A DNA stretch of 64,000 nucleotides from Shewanella marinintestina (GCF_023283845.1 NZ_JAKILC010000002.1:286848-350847); one strand, 5' to 3'. Positions 36,154-46,645 are shown, counted from the stretch's first letter. Numbers and translations are program-made. The notes: a model not told the origin generated them from the letters alone.

Positions 36154-37056
36154 TTAGCCTCTTGGATGATGTTCACTATGCAGGCTGGCTAGTCTGGCCG
36201 TGGCTACATGGGTATAAATTTGCGTAGTTGATAAATCGCTGTGGCCGAGTAATAACTGCACCACACGCAGGTCTGCACCATGATTTAATAAGTGAGTGGC
36301 AAAGGCATGACGCAAGGTATGCGGCGACAATTCAGTGCTAATGCCAGCTCTTAATGCGTATAGCTTAATTCGATGCCAAAATGTCTGCCGCGTCATCTGT
36401 TGGGCTCGTTTAGATGGAAACAACACATCGCTTTGCTTGCCTTTCAGTAGCTCTGCTCTAGCAAATTTTAAGTAAGCCTCTAGCTCAGCCACCGCTAACT
36501 CACCCAGCGGTACCAAGCGCTCTTTGCCGCCTTTACCGGTAATGCGCACTAAACCTTGGCGCAAACTGAGTTGTTCCATGGTGAGCCCCACCAACTCTGA
36601 AACCCGTAAACCCGTTGCGTATAAAAGCTCAAGCATGGCTTTATCACGGCTTTCTATCGGGTCATCATCAACCGGCTCTGCTAGTAAGCGATCAATGTCT
36701 TCTTCGCTAAGTGAATCAGGTAACTTACGTGCCAGCTTTGGCGACTCAATTAAGGCCATTGGATCTGTATCAATTTGCTTTTTAACGATTAAATAACCAT
36801 AGAATCGCCTTAAGCTACTCATCATGCGCGCACTACTGGTTTTAGCGCTACCTTTATCAAAACGCTCAGCGAGGTAGTCGCGCACCTCAAATTGCGAGCA
36901 ACTTATAAGCTTGCCACCACGCAGTTGTAAGTAACGGTCGAGATGGCGTAGATCCGTACGATAGGCACTTAAGGTATTATCACTTAAGCCTTTGGTCGAC
37001 CAAAGATCATCTAAGAAAATATCAATAATGCTATCGGCCGTGTACTTTTCTGACAC
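36154..37056 (-). CDS. xerD: Site-specific tyrosine recombinase XerD
   Basis: A 300-residue recombinase that resolves chromosome dimers at dif with XerC. The catalytic residues are in order: Arg in LLYATGLRVSELVGL, Lys in GKGGKERLVPLG, His/Arg in LSPHTLRHAFATHLL, His in LLGHSDLSTTQ and the nucleophile Tyr in IYTHVATARL. The length and HHPRG end fit XerD. Gene order with dsbC and recJ confirms XerD over XerC. Confidence 0.95.
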   Translation of the reverse strand: MSEKYTADSIIDIFLDDLWSTKGLSDNTLSAYRTDLRHLDRYLQLRGGKLISCSQFEVRDYLAERFDKGSAKTSSARMMSSLRRFYGYLIVKKQIDTDPMALIESPKLARKLPDSLSEEDIDRLLAEPVDDDPIESRDKAMLELLYATGLRVSELVGLTMEQLSLRQGLVRITGKGGKERLVPLGELAVAELEAYLKFARAELLKGKQSDVLFPSKRAQQMTRQTFWHRIKLYALRAGISTELSPHTLRHAFATHLLNHGADLRVVQLLLGHSDLSTTQIYTHVATARLASLHSEHHPRG

Positions 37057-37077
37057 TTCTCATTCCTATTTACTTTA

Positions 37078-37255
37078 AAATAAGGCCCCAGCTCCTAGGA
37101 CGCTTCACTGCGAGGACGGGCTAAAACCCTGCGAGGAAAAGCAAAAGCCAAAAGCGCAGCGTTTCGTACGTGACGCAGTCACATTCGTAAGGCCACAGGC
37201 CGTTCGCCTTCTAGCGTCTTGACTTTTCTTAGGGCCTAAAACCTGCTTTCCTAGC
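37078..37255. repeat. Hairpin-rich intergenic repeat, family 3
   Basis: A noncoding block with an outer pairing (AGGCCC near 37082 with GGGCCT near 37243; GGACGCT with AGCGTC) and inner stem-loops GTGAC-GCA-GTCAC (about 37170) and GGCC-ACA-GGCC (about 37192). GCGAGGA occurs twice. I recall a very similar block in other Shewanella intergenic regions. It fills the xerD-brnQ gap 37057-37369 with the brnQ terminator. Confidence 0.65.
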
Positions 37256-37280
37256 CCCTTCTTCTAAACCTTCTTTAAAC

Positions 37281-37310
37281 AAAAAGGCGATGATTCAGTG
37301 AATCATCGCC
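37281..37310 (-). terminator. Intrinsic terminator after brnQ
   Basis: On the minus strand GGCGATGATTC-ACT-GAATCATCGCC is followed by TTTTTG; a perfect 11-bp stem. Confidence 0.85.
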
Positions 37311-37369
37311 TCAATATTATGCCATTGTGTGACGGTTCGCTATCTTAACGACTAACCGTCATCACTAAG

Positions 37370-38713
37370 TTAGCTCGCTGCTAACGGCTCTTTTGGTTTT
37401 TTAGCCATTAAACAAGCAATAATCACGATTGCGGTTGGTAGTAACCAAGCCATGCCTTCGTTATGTAGCGGCATAAAGTTAAAGATGCTTACATCAACTT
37501 TAGCAGCTTTAAAGCCGTCAATAATACCGAAGAATAGTGCCACACTCACGACCAAACGGTGCGCTGTTTTCGGGTGAGCAAAACGTTCAGTTAAGAAAGT
37601 CACTGCAACCAAAGCTATCGCCACAGGGTAAACAGTCATTAACACTGGAACGCTAATGTCGATTAACTGTGCCAAACCTACGTTAGCAACCGTTGCACAC
37701 ACAATGCTTACGATTACGACAAAACGGCGGTAAGAAATTTTTGGTGCCACTTCGTTAAAGTATTCACCACACGCACTGATTAAGCCTACAGAGGTAGTTA
37801 AACAAGCAAGCGTAACCACAGATGACAACAAGATCATGCCACTAGCGCCAAACTTTGCAATCACGTAGTTACTTAAAATCACGCCACCGTTTTCAGCACC
37901 AACAGCTAAATCGCCCGCTGTAGCACCTAGATAAAATAGTGAAACATAAACAAAAGCTAGACCAGCTGCAGCAATCAAAGCTGCTTTAATTAAATACTTA
38001 GTTTGCGCAGCAGGCTCGCTAATACCTTTTTTACGTAGAATATCGATAATCAACATACCGAAAATCAATGACGCTAAGGTATCCATGGTGTTATAGCCTT
38101 CCAAAACACCCTTAGTTAGTGGGTGAGTTTGGTATTCGCCAACGGCAGCGCCAATGTCACTACCAGGAATAACGATAACAGAGATCGCCAGACCCACTAG
38201 CAATAGAATAAGGATAGGGGTTAATACCTTGCCGACGCTATCGAGTAATTTACCAGGGAATAGTGCTAAAACCATTGATAAACCGAAGAAGGCTAAGGTG
38301 TAGAACAGTTGGGTTATATTCAGTGTTAAACCTGCAATCATAAAGGTTGCAGAAGAATCTTCTAGAAACGGCTTGAAGCCAACTTCATAGGCTACTAAGC
38401 CTGTTCTTGGCGCAGCAAATGCAGGGCCTATAATGATGAAGATCGACACAGCAAGTGCAGTTGCAGCGATGGGGGGCAGCAGTTGCATAATCTTACCGTT
38501 CGCTTTAGCGACAGCAATCAGAGTGATCAGTGGTAAGCCTACAGCAGTAATAAGAAAGCCAAACATGGCAAAGGTGATATTCTCGCCGGCTAAGAAACCT
38601 GCTAAAGGTGGGAAAATTAGGTTACCCGCGCCCAAAAAGAACGCAAAGGTCATAAACCCTAACCCCAACGTATCTGCAATACTCAACTGATTATTCTGCA
38701 CTTTATTCCCCAT
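37370..38713 (-). CDS. brnQ: Branched-chain amino-acid transporter BrnQ
   Basis: A 447-residue LIVCS-family permease with about twelve transmembrane helices that imports Leu, Ile and Val with sodium or protons. The opening LGLGFMTFAFFLGAGNLIFPPLAGFLAGEN and TVGLISACGEYFNE are signatures. It is single, bounded by its own terminator and a long upstream gap. Confidence 0.92.
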   Translation of the reverse strand: MGNKVQNNQLSIADTLGLGFMTFAFFLGAGNLIFPPLAGFLAGENITFAMFGFLITAVGLPLITLIAVAKANGKIMQLLPPIAATALAVSIFIIIGPAFAAPRTGLVAYEVGFKPFLEDSSATFMIAGLTLNITQLFYTLAFFGLSMVLALFPGKLLDSVGKVLTPILILLLVGLAISVIVIPGSDIGAAVGEYQTHPLTKGVLEGYNTMDTLASLIFGMLIIDILRKKGISEPAAQTKYLIKAALIAAAGLAFVYVSLFYLGATAGDLAVGAENGGVILSNYVIAKFGASGMILLSSVVTLACLTTSVGLISACGEYFNEVAPKISYRRFVVIVSIVCATVANVGLAQLIDISVPVLMTVYPVAIALVAVTFLTERFAHPKTAHRLVVSVALFFGIIDGFKAAKVDVSIFNFMPLHNEGMAWLLPTAIVIIACLMAKKPKEPLAAS

Positions 38714-39235
38714 CTAGATTTTTTTATTTAGTTAACGATTTCATGCCGTCATGCCTTCAAGACATCCCGTTAGGACGACAATAAAAATGTGTAATTATTA
38801 CTTTACATGGTTCCGTGGTAAATACGGCCTATTCTTGGCGAGTTTTTGAACAGTAGCGGAAAACATTAACGCTTAAATTGCTTTAAAACTGGTTTACCTA
38901 CTCTAAAACTGGGCTTTTACCAAGTAAAGAGGGGCATACTATTATCAGAGTCATATCTAATTAACAAGCAAGCATACGGAATAAACTGCATTCTCGATAT
39001 AAACCAAAACACCTTATTAACAAGTGCTTTTCATAACTTACATTCGCCCTATTAGCCGCCACAACAAGACACATCTGCTTTAATAGCCAGCAAGCGTTTT
39101 AAAGCTAGTAACCACTTACCAGCAGCAAAATTCACCGTTTGCTTAATAATTAACAAATTCCATGGCATTGGCTAATTTCAGGCTTGGCTTGTTTAGCGTA
39201 CAATTAGCTTCATCCTTATATTTAATGTTGCTGCT
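38714..39235. other. Intergenic region between brnQ and trmN6
   Basis: About 520 AT-rich bp that must hold the brnQ promoter and the trmN6 promoter. TAAAACTGG occurs twice, near 38880 and 38905. I see no gene, riboswitch or repeat family here. Confidence 0.5.
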
Positions 39236-39949
39236 ATGCCATTCACCTTTAAACGTTTTCATATTGATGACACTCGCTGCGGTATGCCTGTGAGCACTGA
39301 TGGTGTGTTACTTGGTGCATGGGCGCCGTTAACTCAAGCTAAAACTATTTTAGATCTTGGTGCTGGCAGCGGTCTGTTGAGTCTAATGGCAGCACAGCGC
39401 AGTAACGCGAACATTACGGCCGTAGAACTTGACCCACAAGCCGCGCTTGATTGCCTAAGCAATTTCAGTGCTAGCCCTTGGGCTGCGCGTTTGTCACTTG
39501 TGTGCTGTGATATTCAAAGCTATTGCCTGCATCAAACGCAACAGTTTGACCATATCATCTGTAACCCGCCCTACTTTGCTAATGGTCCACAATCGAGCAT
39601 TAGCGCGCGTGCCACTGCGAGGCACACTGATAGCTTAAGTTTTGACACTTTATTACTGTCTATCAAACAGCTGTTAGCGACTAACGGTAGCGCGAGTTTA
39701 ATTCTACCTAGTGAATCGGTTGCTGAGCTTGAAGCAAAGTTGGCAAGTCACCAACTGCTATTACGACACAAACTACTGGCAGCCAGTGTTGAAGGCAAAA
39801 CACCTAACAGGCAAATACTGCTACTGACCCACCTCAGTGGCAATGACGCAGAGCCTGAAATCATAGAGCAACTGACTATTCGTCAGAAAAACGGCCAGTA
39901 CAGCGACCAATTTATCCAACTCAGTCAGGATTTTTATTTAAAGCTCTAG
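39236..39949 (+). CDS. trmN: tRNA1(Val) adenine-37 N6-methyltransferase TrmN6 (YfiC)
   Basis: A 237-residue SAM-dependent methyltransferase that makes m6A37 in valine tRNA. It starts [28 protein letters not shown], has the SAM loop [18 protein letters not shown] and the amino-methyltransferase motif NPPYF in [17 protein letters not shown]. Its neighbour srmB is also the neighbour in E. coli, though here both genes run the same way. Confidence 0.92.
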   Translation: MPFTFKRFHIDDTRCGMPVSTDGVLLGAWAPLTQAKTILDLGAGSGLLSLMAAQRSNANITAVELDPQAALDCLSNFSASPWAARLSLVCCDIQSYCLHQTQQFDHIICNPPYFANGPQSSISARATARHTDSLSFDTLLLSIKQLLATNGSASLILPSESVAELEAKLASHQLLLRHKLLAASVEGKTPNRQILLLTHLSGNDAEPEIIEQLTIRQKNGQYSDQFIQLSQDFYLKL

Positions 39950-40016
39950 GATCGGCGATCTAATCGTTTAAAGTCTCTCCTATAAGCTTTATAATGTCCG
40001 GCTATTATTTATTGAG

Positions 40017-41255
40017 ATGCCACGCATGCAATTTGAAGATCTCCAGCTTGACCCTTGTTTGTTAGAGTCACTGAAAGCAATGGGCCATAACAAGCCCACT
40101 ACCATACAACAGCAAACAATCCCAGTCGCAATGGAGCAAAGAGATATCTTAGCTCGCGCGCCTACTGGCACGGGTAAGACGGCAAGCTTCCTTCTGCCTG
40201 CGTTGCAACACCTTATCGACTTCCCACGTCGATATGGCGGCCGTGCACGTGTATTGATCCTGACACCGACTCGTGAACTTGCTAGCCAAATTCACCGTTA
40301 TGCTAGCCATTTGGCTACAGGCTTAGGTTTAGACACTGTGATTATCACGGGTGGCGTACCTTATGGCCCACAAGAAGAAGCCCTACAAAAGAACGTTGAT
40401 ATCTTAGTTGCGACTCCTGGCCGTTTAATGGAGTACTTAGATAAAGGTCACTTCAACGCAGAAGAAGTTGAAGTATTAGTTATCGACGAAGCTGACCGCA
40501 TGCTAGACATGGGCTTTTCTGCCGTAGTTGAAAGTATTGCTATCGAGTCTGTAGGTCGCAAACAAACGATGTTGTTCTCTGCCACGCTTGAGGGCAGCGA
40601 TGTAGGTCGTTTCTCACACAACCTACTGACTAACCCAGTTAAACTAGAAGCTGAAGCACCACGCAGTGAAAAAGCCAAGATCCACCAGTGGATCCACCTT
40701 GCTGACGATAAAGCACACAAGTTTGCTTTGTTGTGTGCACTTCTAAAACAAGAAGATGTGCAACGCACCATTGTTTTCGTTAAAACTCGTGAAGCGGTAG
40801 CAAGCCTTGAAGGCCTATTACAAAAAGAAGGTATCACTTGTGCATTTATGCGTGGTGATATGGAGCAAAAAGCGCGCTTCCAAGCACTGGGTCGCTTCAC
40901 TAAAGGCGAAGTAAATATCTTGCTAGCGACGGACGTTGCTGCACGTGGTATCGACGTTGACGACATTACTCATGTGATTAACTACGATATGCCTCGTTCT
41001 GCCGACACATACGTGCATCGTATTGGTCGTACCGGCCGTGCAGGCGCTAAAGGTACTGCTATTTCATTAGTTGAAGCACATGATATTCGTGTTGTCGGTA
41101 AGATTGAGCGTTATATCGAGCAACCACTAAAACGCCGCTTCGTTAAAGATCTACGTCCAAAGAACAAAGAAGCCAAGCCACCTGGAAAGAAAAAGCCTGG
41201 TCCAGATAACAGCAAAAACTTCAGCAAGAAGAACAAGAAGAAAAAGAAGAAGTAG
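40017..41255 (+). CDS. srmB: DEAD-box RNA helicase SrmB
   Basis: A 412-residue helicase active in early 50S ribosome assembly. Motifs are in order: Q motif with KPTTIQQQTIP, Walker A APTGTGKT, LILTPTRELA, GG, ATPGRLM, DEAD in VIDEADRMLDMGF, SAT, FVKTREAVA, ATDVAARGIDVDDI and HRIGRTGRAG. The lysine-rich tail (KKNKKKKKK) suits rRNA binding. The ATG at 40026 (MQFEDLQ) is another possible start. The IHQW and AISLVEAHD segments match SrmB rather than other DEAD proteins. Confidence 0.92.
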   Translation: MPRMQFEDLQLDPCLLESLKAMGHNKPTTIQQQTIPVAMEQRDILARAPTGTGKTASFLLPALQHLIDFPRRYGGRARVLILTPTRELASQIHRYASHLATGLGLDTVIITGGVPYGPQEEALQKNVDILVATPGRLMEYLDKGHFNAEEVEVLVIDEADRMLDMGFSAVVESIAIESVGRKQTMLFSATLEGSDVGRFSHNLLTNPVKLEAEAPRSEKAKIHQWIHLADDKAHKFALLCALLKQEDVQRTIVFVKTREAVASLEGLLQKEGITCAFMRGDMEQKARFQALGRFTKGEVNILLATDVAARGIDVDDITHVINYDMPRSADTYVHRIGRTGRAGAKGTAISLVEAHDIRVVGKIERYIEQPLKRRFVKDLRPKNKEAKPPGKKKPGPDNSKNFSKKNKKKKKK

Positions 41256-41277
41256 TCATACTTCATGCTCATTATTA

Positions 41278-41302
41278 GGGTCACATTATGTGACCCTTTT
41301 TT
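41278..41302 (+). terminator. Intrinsic terminator after srmB
   Basis: GGGTCACA-TTA-TGTGACCC followed by TTTTTT. Confidence 0.85.
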
Positions 41303-41410
41303 ATGGCTAAAATTCAGCTAACAGCTTATTTTACTGCAAATATATCACTACAGTTTGAAACATTTCATTTACAAATAACGCTATCACCTTGACCTTGAGT
41401 CTGGTAATTT

Positions 41411-42676
41411 ATGCAACTAGAAGAAGTCTTTGCATGGAAACGCAGCCTGATGATGAATAAAATAAAAACCATACTTCGAAGAATGTCACCGCTATTCATT
41501 CTTTTTGCCTTTATTGTTGTAGCCCAGATCCTAATTGGCACCAAAGAAGCCCCTGAGCAAAAAGCCGATGAAGTACCTGTCGCAATTGTTGATGTTACCG
41601 AAGTCAAACAGCAAACGGTTTCTTTAAACTTACCCTCTTATGGCGTAGTGAGCCCTAAATATAAAACCCAATTAGTTACCGAAGTTCAAGGCCGTATGCT
41701 GACGATATCGGCTAACTTTGTTGCCGGTGGTGTCGTTAAAAAAGGCGATGAACTTGCGGTTATTGAACCTTCTGATTATGAAGCTGACTTAATGCAAGCA
41801 CAGGCATCACTTGCTCAAGCTAAAGCAGCGCTTGAAGAAGAACGGGCAAAAGGTGAAGTCGCTAAAAACGACTGGAAAGGCTATGACGGAGGCATTCCAC
41901 CAGAGCTTGGTCTACGTTTACCACAGCTCAAGCAAGAACAAGCTAATGTGAAGTTCCAGCAAGCCGCACTAGCTCGTGCACAGCGTAACCTAGAGCGCAC
42001 CGTTATTCGCGCGCCATTTGATGGCATCATTAAAGCCCGTAATGTCGACTTAGGGCAATACGTGACTTTAGGCACCAACTTAGGTGAGTTGTACGATACT
42101 CGTATTGCTGAAGTTAGATTACCTCTATCGAATAACGATCTTGCTTACCTAGAGTCAGTTGATAACCCTGATACCGATGTTAGCTTGAGCGCCGATTTAG
42201 CCGGTAAGACGATTACTTGGCAAGGACAAATCATTCGCAGTGAAGGGGTTATTGACGCTGAAAACCGTATGGTTTATTTAGTCGCTGAAGTCAAAGACCC
42301 ATACCTACGTACCAATCGCGTTGAGGGCCAGCTGCCATTAAAATATGGCACCTTTGTTACTGCAGTGATTAAAGGCCGCACCGTTGAAGGTATAGTAAAA
42401 CTACCACGTCATTTAGTACGCGATAATCAAGTCACCATAGTTAATAACGATAACAGTATTGAGCTACGTGAAGTTAACGTGGTTAAAAGTGATTTAGAAA
42501 ATGTCTACATTAAAGACAGCCTGCAAAGCGGTGAACGTATATCGCTAACCAACCTGACCAATGCTGAGAATGGCCAAATCGTTAAAGTTTTAGGTGAAGA
42601 GTCTAATTCTTCTATCGAAACCGACTCTGATAGCGATAATAGTGAAGAGCAACTTGCTAATGCAGGAGCTCAATAA
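41411..42676 (+). CDS. RND efflux periplasmic adaptor
   Basis: A 421-residue membrane-fusion protein. A signal-anchor helix is at about 22-41 of the long form. Then come a beta-barrel/lipoyl half (VQGRMLTISANFVAGGVVKKGDELAVIEPSDYEA), a coiled-coil hairpin rich in Ala and Gln (about 125-195), and the second lipoyl half (RTVIRAPFDGIIKARNVDLGQYVTLGTNLG). Its stop overlaps the pump gene start, so the two are translationally coupled. The start could be ATG 41450/41453 (MMNKIKTIL), which puts the helix closer to the N-terminus. Substrate unknown. Confidence 0.87.
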   Translation: MQLEEVFAWKRSLMMNKIKTILRRMSPLFILFAFIVVAQILIGTKEAPEQKADEVPVAIVDVTEVKQQTVSLNLPSYGVVSPKYKTQLVTEVQGRMLTISANFVAGGVVKKGDELAVIEPSDYEADLMQAQASLAQAKAALEEERAKGEVAKNDWKGYDGGIPPELGLRLPQLKQEQANVKFQQAALARAQRNLERTVIRAPFDGIIKARNVDLGQYVTLGTNLGELYDTRIAEVRLPLSNNDLAYLESVDNPDTDVSLSADLAGKTITWQGQIIRSEGVIDAENRMVYLVAEVKDPYLRTNRVEGQLPLKYGTFVTAVIKGRTVEGIVKLPRHLVRDNQVTIVNNDNSIELREVNVVKSDLENVYIKDSLQSGERISLTNLTNAENGQIVKVLGEESNSSIETDSDSDNSEEQLANAGAQ

Positions 42677-45600
42677 TGACCACAGACAATAATCAAGACG
42701 CAACAACCGAACCAAGCAATATCCCGCGCGAACCACAAAAAGGGATTATTGCGTGGTTTGCCAAAAACAATGTCGCAGCCAACCTGCTGATGTGGGTGCT
42801 AATCATTGGCGGTTTATTCAGTACCTTAATTATTAATAAAGAAGTTTTCCCCTCGTTTGAGCTAAATTACTTACGGATCACTGTTGCCTACCCAGGCGCA
42901 GCACCACAGGAAATTGAGGAAGGGATAACCATTAAAATCGAGGAAGCTATTCAAGATATTAATGGCATCAAAAAAGTCACCTCTGTCGCCAGTGAAGGAG
43001 TGGGTTCAGTCTCGATTGAAGTGGAAGATAGTTACGATCCACAAGATGTTTTAGATGAAGCCAAACTGCGTATCGATGCGATTTCTACCTTTCCGGTGAA
43101 TATTGAAAAGCCCGATATTTATCGAGTAAAACCCGAAAATAATGTGATTTGGATTTCTGTGTATGGCGATCAATCACTACAAGAGATGAAAGAGCTCGCC
43201 AAAACAATTCGTGATGAAGTGGCCGGCCTACCCGCAATTACCAAAGCACAAGTCACAGGGGTTCGTGATTACGAAATTGGTATTGAGCTGTCTGAAGATA
43301 AACTGCGTGAATATGGGCTGACTTTCTCACAAGTGGCCCAAGCCGTACAAAACTCTTCTATCGATCTACCGGGCGGTTCAATTCGCGCTAAAGATGGCGA
43401 TATCCTGCTGCGTACTAAAGGCCAAGCCTATACAGGTGAAGACTTTGCACAAATAGTAGTGAGCACTCGCCCAGATGGTAGCCGTATCATGCTGCCGCAA
43501 GTAGCGACCATCAATGACAGCTTTGAAGAACGCTTAGAGTACACCCGTTTTAATGGTCAGCCTGCTGCGATTATTGAGATCCTCAGTGTCGACGACCAAA
43601 ATGCGCTTGATATTTCAGCGCAAGTTAAAGACTACATAGAACAAAAGCGTGACGTACTGCCAACGGGCGCAAAGTTAGATACTTGGGGCGACTTGACCCA
43701 TTACCTAAAGGGCCGCTTGAATATGATGTTATCTAACATGTTCTACGGTGCCTTATTGGTGTTCCTGATTTTGGCGCTATTCTTAGAAATTAAATTGGCG
43801 TTCTGGGTCATGATGGGACTGCCTATTAGTTTCCTTGGTGCCATGCTGTTTATGCCGCTAGAGCCTTTCTCGCTCTCAATTAATCTATTAACCCTATTCG
43901 CATTTATTCTAGTGCTAGGGATCGTGGTGGACGACGCCATTGTTATTGGTGAGAGTGCCTACAGTGAGATTGAAGAAAATGGTCACTCGCTAGAGAATGT
44001 GATTAAAGGTGCTAACAAAGTCGCCATGCCAGCCACATTCGGGGTTCTCACCACCATTGCCGCCTTTATGCCAATGCTAATGGTATCGGGCCCACAGGGG
44101 ATTATCTGGAAATCCATCGGCATGGTCGTGGTGCTATGCCTAATATTCTCATTGATTGAATCTAAGCTTATTTTGCCGGCTCACTTAGCTCATATGAAAC
44201 CGCGTAAGCCTCGCTCACAACTTGGGTTACTCGGCCGCTTAAAGGCTAAGCTTAACGACAAAGTACAGTACTTTATTCATAATAACTACCGCCCGTTTTT
44301 AGAGCGTTGTATCGTACAGCGTTATAACGCAGTAGCTGTGTTTATTGGTGTACTTATTCTATCGATTTCTCTGGTTATAAGTGGTCAAGTACGCTGGGTA
44401 TTCTTCCCCGATCTGCCGTCTGACTTTATCCAAGTCAATATAGAGATGGAAGCGGGTAGTTCTGAAGAAAACACCTTAAAAGTGGTACAAGAAGTTGAAG
44501 AAGCCCTATATGCCATGAACGATGAAATGGAGAGCGAGCTTGGTTACCCTGTAGTTAAACACAGCTTTATTAATATGAGTTCGCGGACTTCAGCGTTCCT
44601 GTTTGCTGAACTCACCAAAGGTGAAGACCGTGACGTAGACGGCGAAACTATCGCTACCGCATGGCGTAAACAGCTACCTGAGCTACTGGCTGTTAAGAAA
44701 CTTAATATCAACGCCAGCACTAATGACAACGGCGGTGATATTTCATTTAGGTTGACCTCAAGTAACCTTGAGCAACTCTCACAAGCCTCTAAGGAGCTAA
44801 AGCAGAAGCTAGGCACCTATGAAGGCGTGTACGACATTGCCGATAACTTCTCATCTGGTAGTCAGGAGATCAAACTGCAGATCCGTCCTGAAGCTGAAGC
44901 ACTAGGGCTAACCTTGTCAGATCTTGCACGTCAGGTACGTTATGGTTTTTATGGTTATGAAGCCCAGCGTATTTTGCGTAATAAAGAAGAAGTTAAAGTG
45001 ATGGTACGCTATCCGCTTGAGCAGCGACGTACTGTTGGCCACCTTGAGAACATGCTTATTCGCACACCAAGTGGCGCGGCAGTACCTTTCTCAACGGTAG
45101 CAGACTTGCAGCTAGGTGACTCTTACTCATCGATTACCCGTGTAGACGGTCGCCGAGCCATTACCATTAATGCTAATGCTGATACGAATAAGGTTGAGCC
45201 TTCAAAAGTGGTCAGTGAAATTCAGAAAGAGTTTTTACCGCAATTGCAGGCGAAGTATCCAAATATTTCAACCGCCCTCGATGGTGGTAGCGCCGATGAG
45301 CAAAGTGCTTTGATTAGCTTAATGCAGGGCTTCTTCTTCGCGCTATTTACTATCTATGCGCTAATGGCTATTCCGCTTAAATCTTATAGTCAGCCGTTAA
45401 TTATTATGTCGGTTATTCCATTTGGCATGATTGGTGCGCTGTTTGGTCACTTTATCTTAGGTCTCAACATGAGTATTTTGAGCCTATGTGGCATCGTAGC
45501 GCTTGCCGGTGTTGTGGTGAATGACTCGCTGATTCTAGTCGACTTTGTTAACCGCGCTCGAGCAGAGGGCCATAGTATTGTCAAGGCCGCGGTCGATTCT

Positions 45601-45876
45601 GGTTGCTATCGCTTTAGAGCAATTATCTTAACCTCGCTCACGACCTTTGTTGGCTTAGTGCCGATTCTGTTGGAAAAGAGTTTGCAAGCGCAAATTGTTA
45701 TTCCAATGGCAGCCTCGCTGGCATTTGGTATCTTATTCTCTACAGTCGTCACCTTAATATTGGTGCCTTTGCTGTACATCATCCTCGATGATATTAGGCG
45801 CACTTCACGTCGTTTCTTCAATTGGTGGTGGCGACCTAAAGCTGATAACGAAGCTGTATCTAAGCCAGTAAATTAA
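42676..45876 (+). CDS. RND-family efflux pump, inner-membrane subunit
   Basis: A 1066-residue AcrB/HAE1-type pump with twelve transmembrane helices in two repeats. N-terminal WFAKNNVAANLLMWVLIIGG and NKEVFPSFELNYLRITVAYPGAAPQEIEEGI are typical. The proton-relay region is LVLGIVVDDAIVIGE with the Asp-Asp pair, and the matching second repeat is IVALAGVVVNDSLILVDFVN. The ATG shares one base with the adaptor stop (TAATG). No outer-membrane channel gene is nearby, so a shared TolC would be used. The substrate range is unknown. Confidence 0.9.
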   Translation: MTTDNNQDATTEPSNIPREPQKGIIAWFAKNNVAANLLMWVLIIGGLFSTLIINKEVFPSFELNYLRITVAYPGAAPQEIEEGITIKIEEAIQDINGIKKVTSVASEGVGSVSIEVEDSYDPQDVLDEAKLRIDAISTFPVNIEKPDIYRVKPENNVIWISVYGDQSLQEMKELAKTIRDEVAGLPAITKAQVTGVRDYEIGIELSEDKLREYGLTFSQVAQAVQNSSIDLPGGSIRAKDGDILLRTKGQAYTGEDFAQIVVSTRPDGSRIMLPQVATINDSFEERLEYTRFNGQPAAIIEILSVDDQNALDISAQVKDYIEQKRDVLPTGAKLDTWGDLTHYLKGRLNMMLSNMFYGALLVFLILALFLEIKLAFWVMMGLPISFLGAMLFMPLEPFSLSINLLTLFAFILVLGIVVDDAIVIGESAYSEIEENGHSLENVIKGANKVAMPATFGVLTTIAAFMPMLMVSGPQGIIWKSIGMVVVLCLIFSLIESKLILPAHLAHMKPRKPRSQLGLLGRLKAKLNDKVQYFIHNNYRPFLERCIVQRYNAVAVFIGVLILSISLVISGQVRWVFFPDLPSDFIQVNIEMEAGSSEENTLKVVQEVEEALYAMNDEMESELGYPVVKHSFINMSSRTSAFLFAELTKGEDRDVDGETIATAWRKQLPELLAVKKLNINASTNDNGGDISFRLTSSNLEQLSQASKELKQKLGTYEGVYDIADNFSSGSQEIKLQIRPEAEALGLTLSDLARQVRYGFYGYEAQRILRNKEEVKVMVRYPLEQRRTVGHLENMLIRTPSGAAVPFSTVADLQLGDSYSSITRVDGRRAITINANADTNKVEPSKVVSEIQKEFLPQLQAKYPNISTALDGGSADEQSALISLMQGFFFALFTIYALMAIPLKSYSQPLIIMSVIPFGMIGALFGHFILGLNMSILSLCGIVALAGVVVNDSLILVDFVNRARAEGHSIVKAAVDSGCYRFRAIILTSLTTFVGLVPILLEKSLQAQIVIPMAASLAFGILFSTVVTLILVPLLYIILDDIRRTSRRFFNWWWRPKADNEAVSKPVN

Positions 45877-45905
45877 CAGATACTTATCGATATTGTTCCA
45901 GTATT

Positions 45906-45932
45906 AAAGGAGGCTAATCGCCTCCTTTTTTA
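45906..45932 (+). terminator. Intrinsic terminator after the RND pump gene
   Basis: AAAGGAGGC-TAATC-GCCTCCTTT followed by TTTTA. Confidence 0.85.
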
Positions 45933-46036
45933 TTGTCAGCAATCGGATTGAACATCGAGTTACTCGATCTAGCAAACAGATTTCACCGTGGCAAAGCGCT
46001 ATTCTTAGCCGATATAAAAATCAAGCTAGGCTCATC

Positions 46037-46645
46037 ATGACCACCAGCCAACCGACACTTGTCTACGATATTCGCAATAGCCGTTATCTCAACATAACCG
46101 GACGTTGCACATTAAGATGCCAATTTTGCCCAAAACATAATGGTAGTAAGCAGGTGCATGAGTATCAGTTAGATTTAAACCGTCAGCCAAAAGCAGATGA
46201 GCTTATCGCGCAACTTGGAGATGTAGAGCAATTTGATGAGTATGTATTTTGTGGCTACGGCGAACCCACGCTTAATCTTCGCACCCTGCTTAGCGTTGCT
46301 ACCGAGATTAAACAACGTGGCGGTAAAGTAAGAGTTAACACTGATGGCTTAGGTAACCTATTCCATAAGCGCAATATTTTACCAGAGTTAGCCCTATGCG
46401 TTGATAGTCTGTCAGTATCACTTAATGCCGATACAGCAGTGCGATATCAACAACATTGTCAGCCAAAACTGTCTGGCTCTTACCAAGCCTTATTAGATTT
46501 CATTGCGCTCGCTCCACAGTATATTAGCGAAGTGCAAGTCTCTGCCATTAATGGCTTAGCAGGGGTTGATATTGAGGCATGCCGCCATATAGTGGAATCT
46601 AGAGGTGCGACCTTTAAACAAAGAGAGCTGGATGTGGTTGGCTAA
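46037..46645 (+). CDS. Radical SAM protein (TatD-associated type)
   Basis: A 202-residue radical SAM enzyme. The iron-sulfur motif CxxxCxxC is in NITGRCTLRCQFCPKH near residue 25, and the GGE-like motif in VFCGYGEPTLN. It is short, so it lacks extra cluster domains. I recall similar short proteins labelled as TatD-associated, but no tatD is next to it here. The reaction is unknown. Confidence 0.75.
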   Translation: MTTSQPTLVYDIRNSRYLNITGRCTLRCQFCPKHNGSKQVHEYQLDLNRQPKADELIAQLGDVEQFDEYVFCGYGEPTLNLRTLLSVATEIKQRGGKVRVNTDGLGNLFHKRNILPELALCVDSLSVSLNADTAVRYQQHCQPKLSGSYQALLDFIALAPQYISEVQVSAINGLAGVDIEACRHIVESRGATFKQRELDVVG

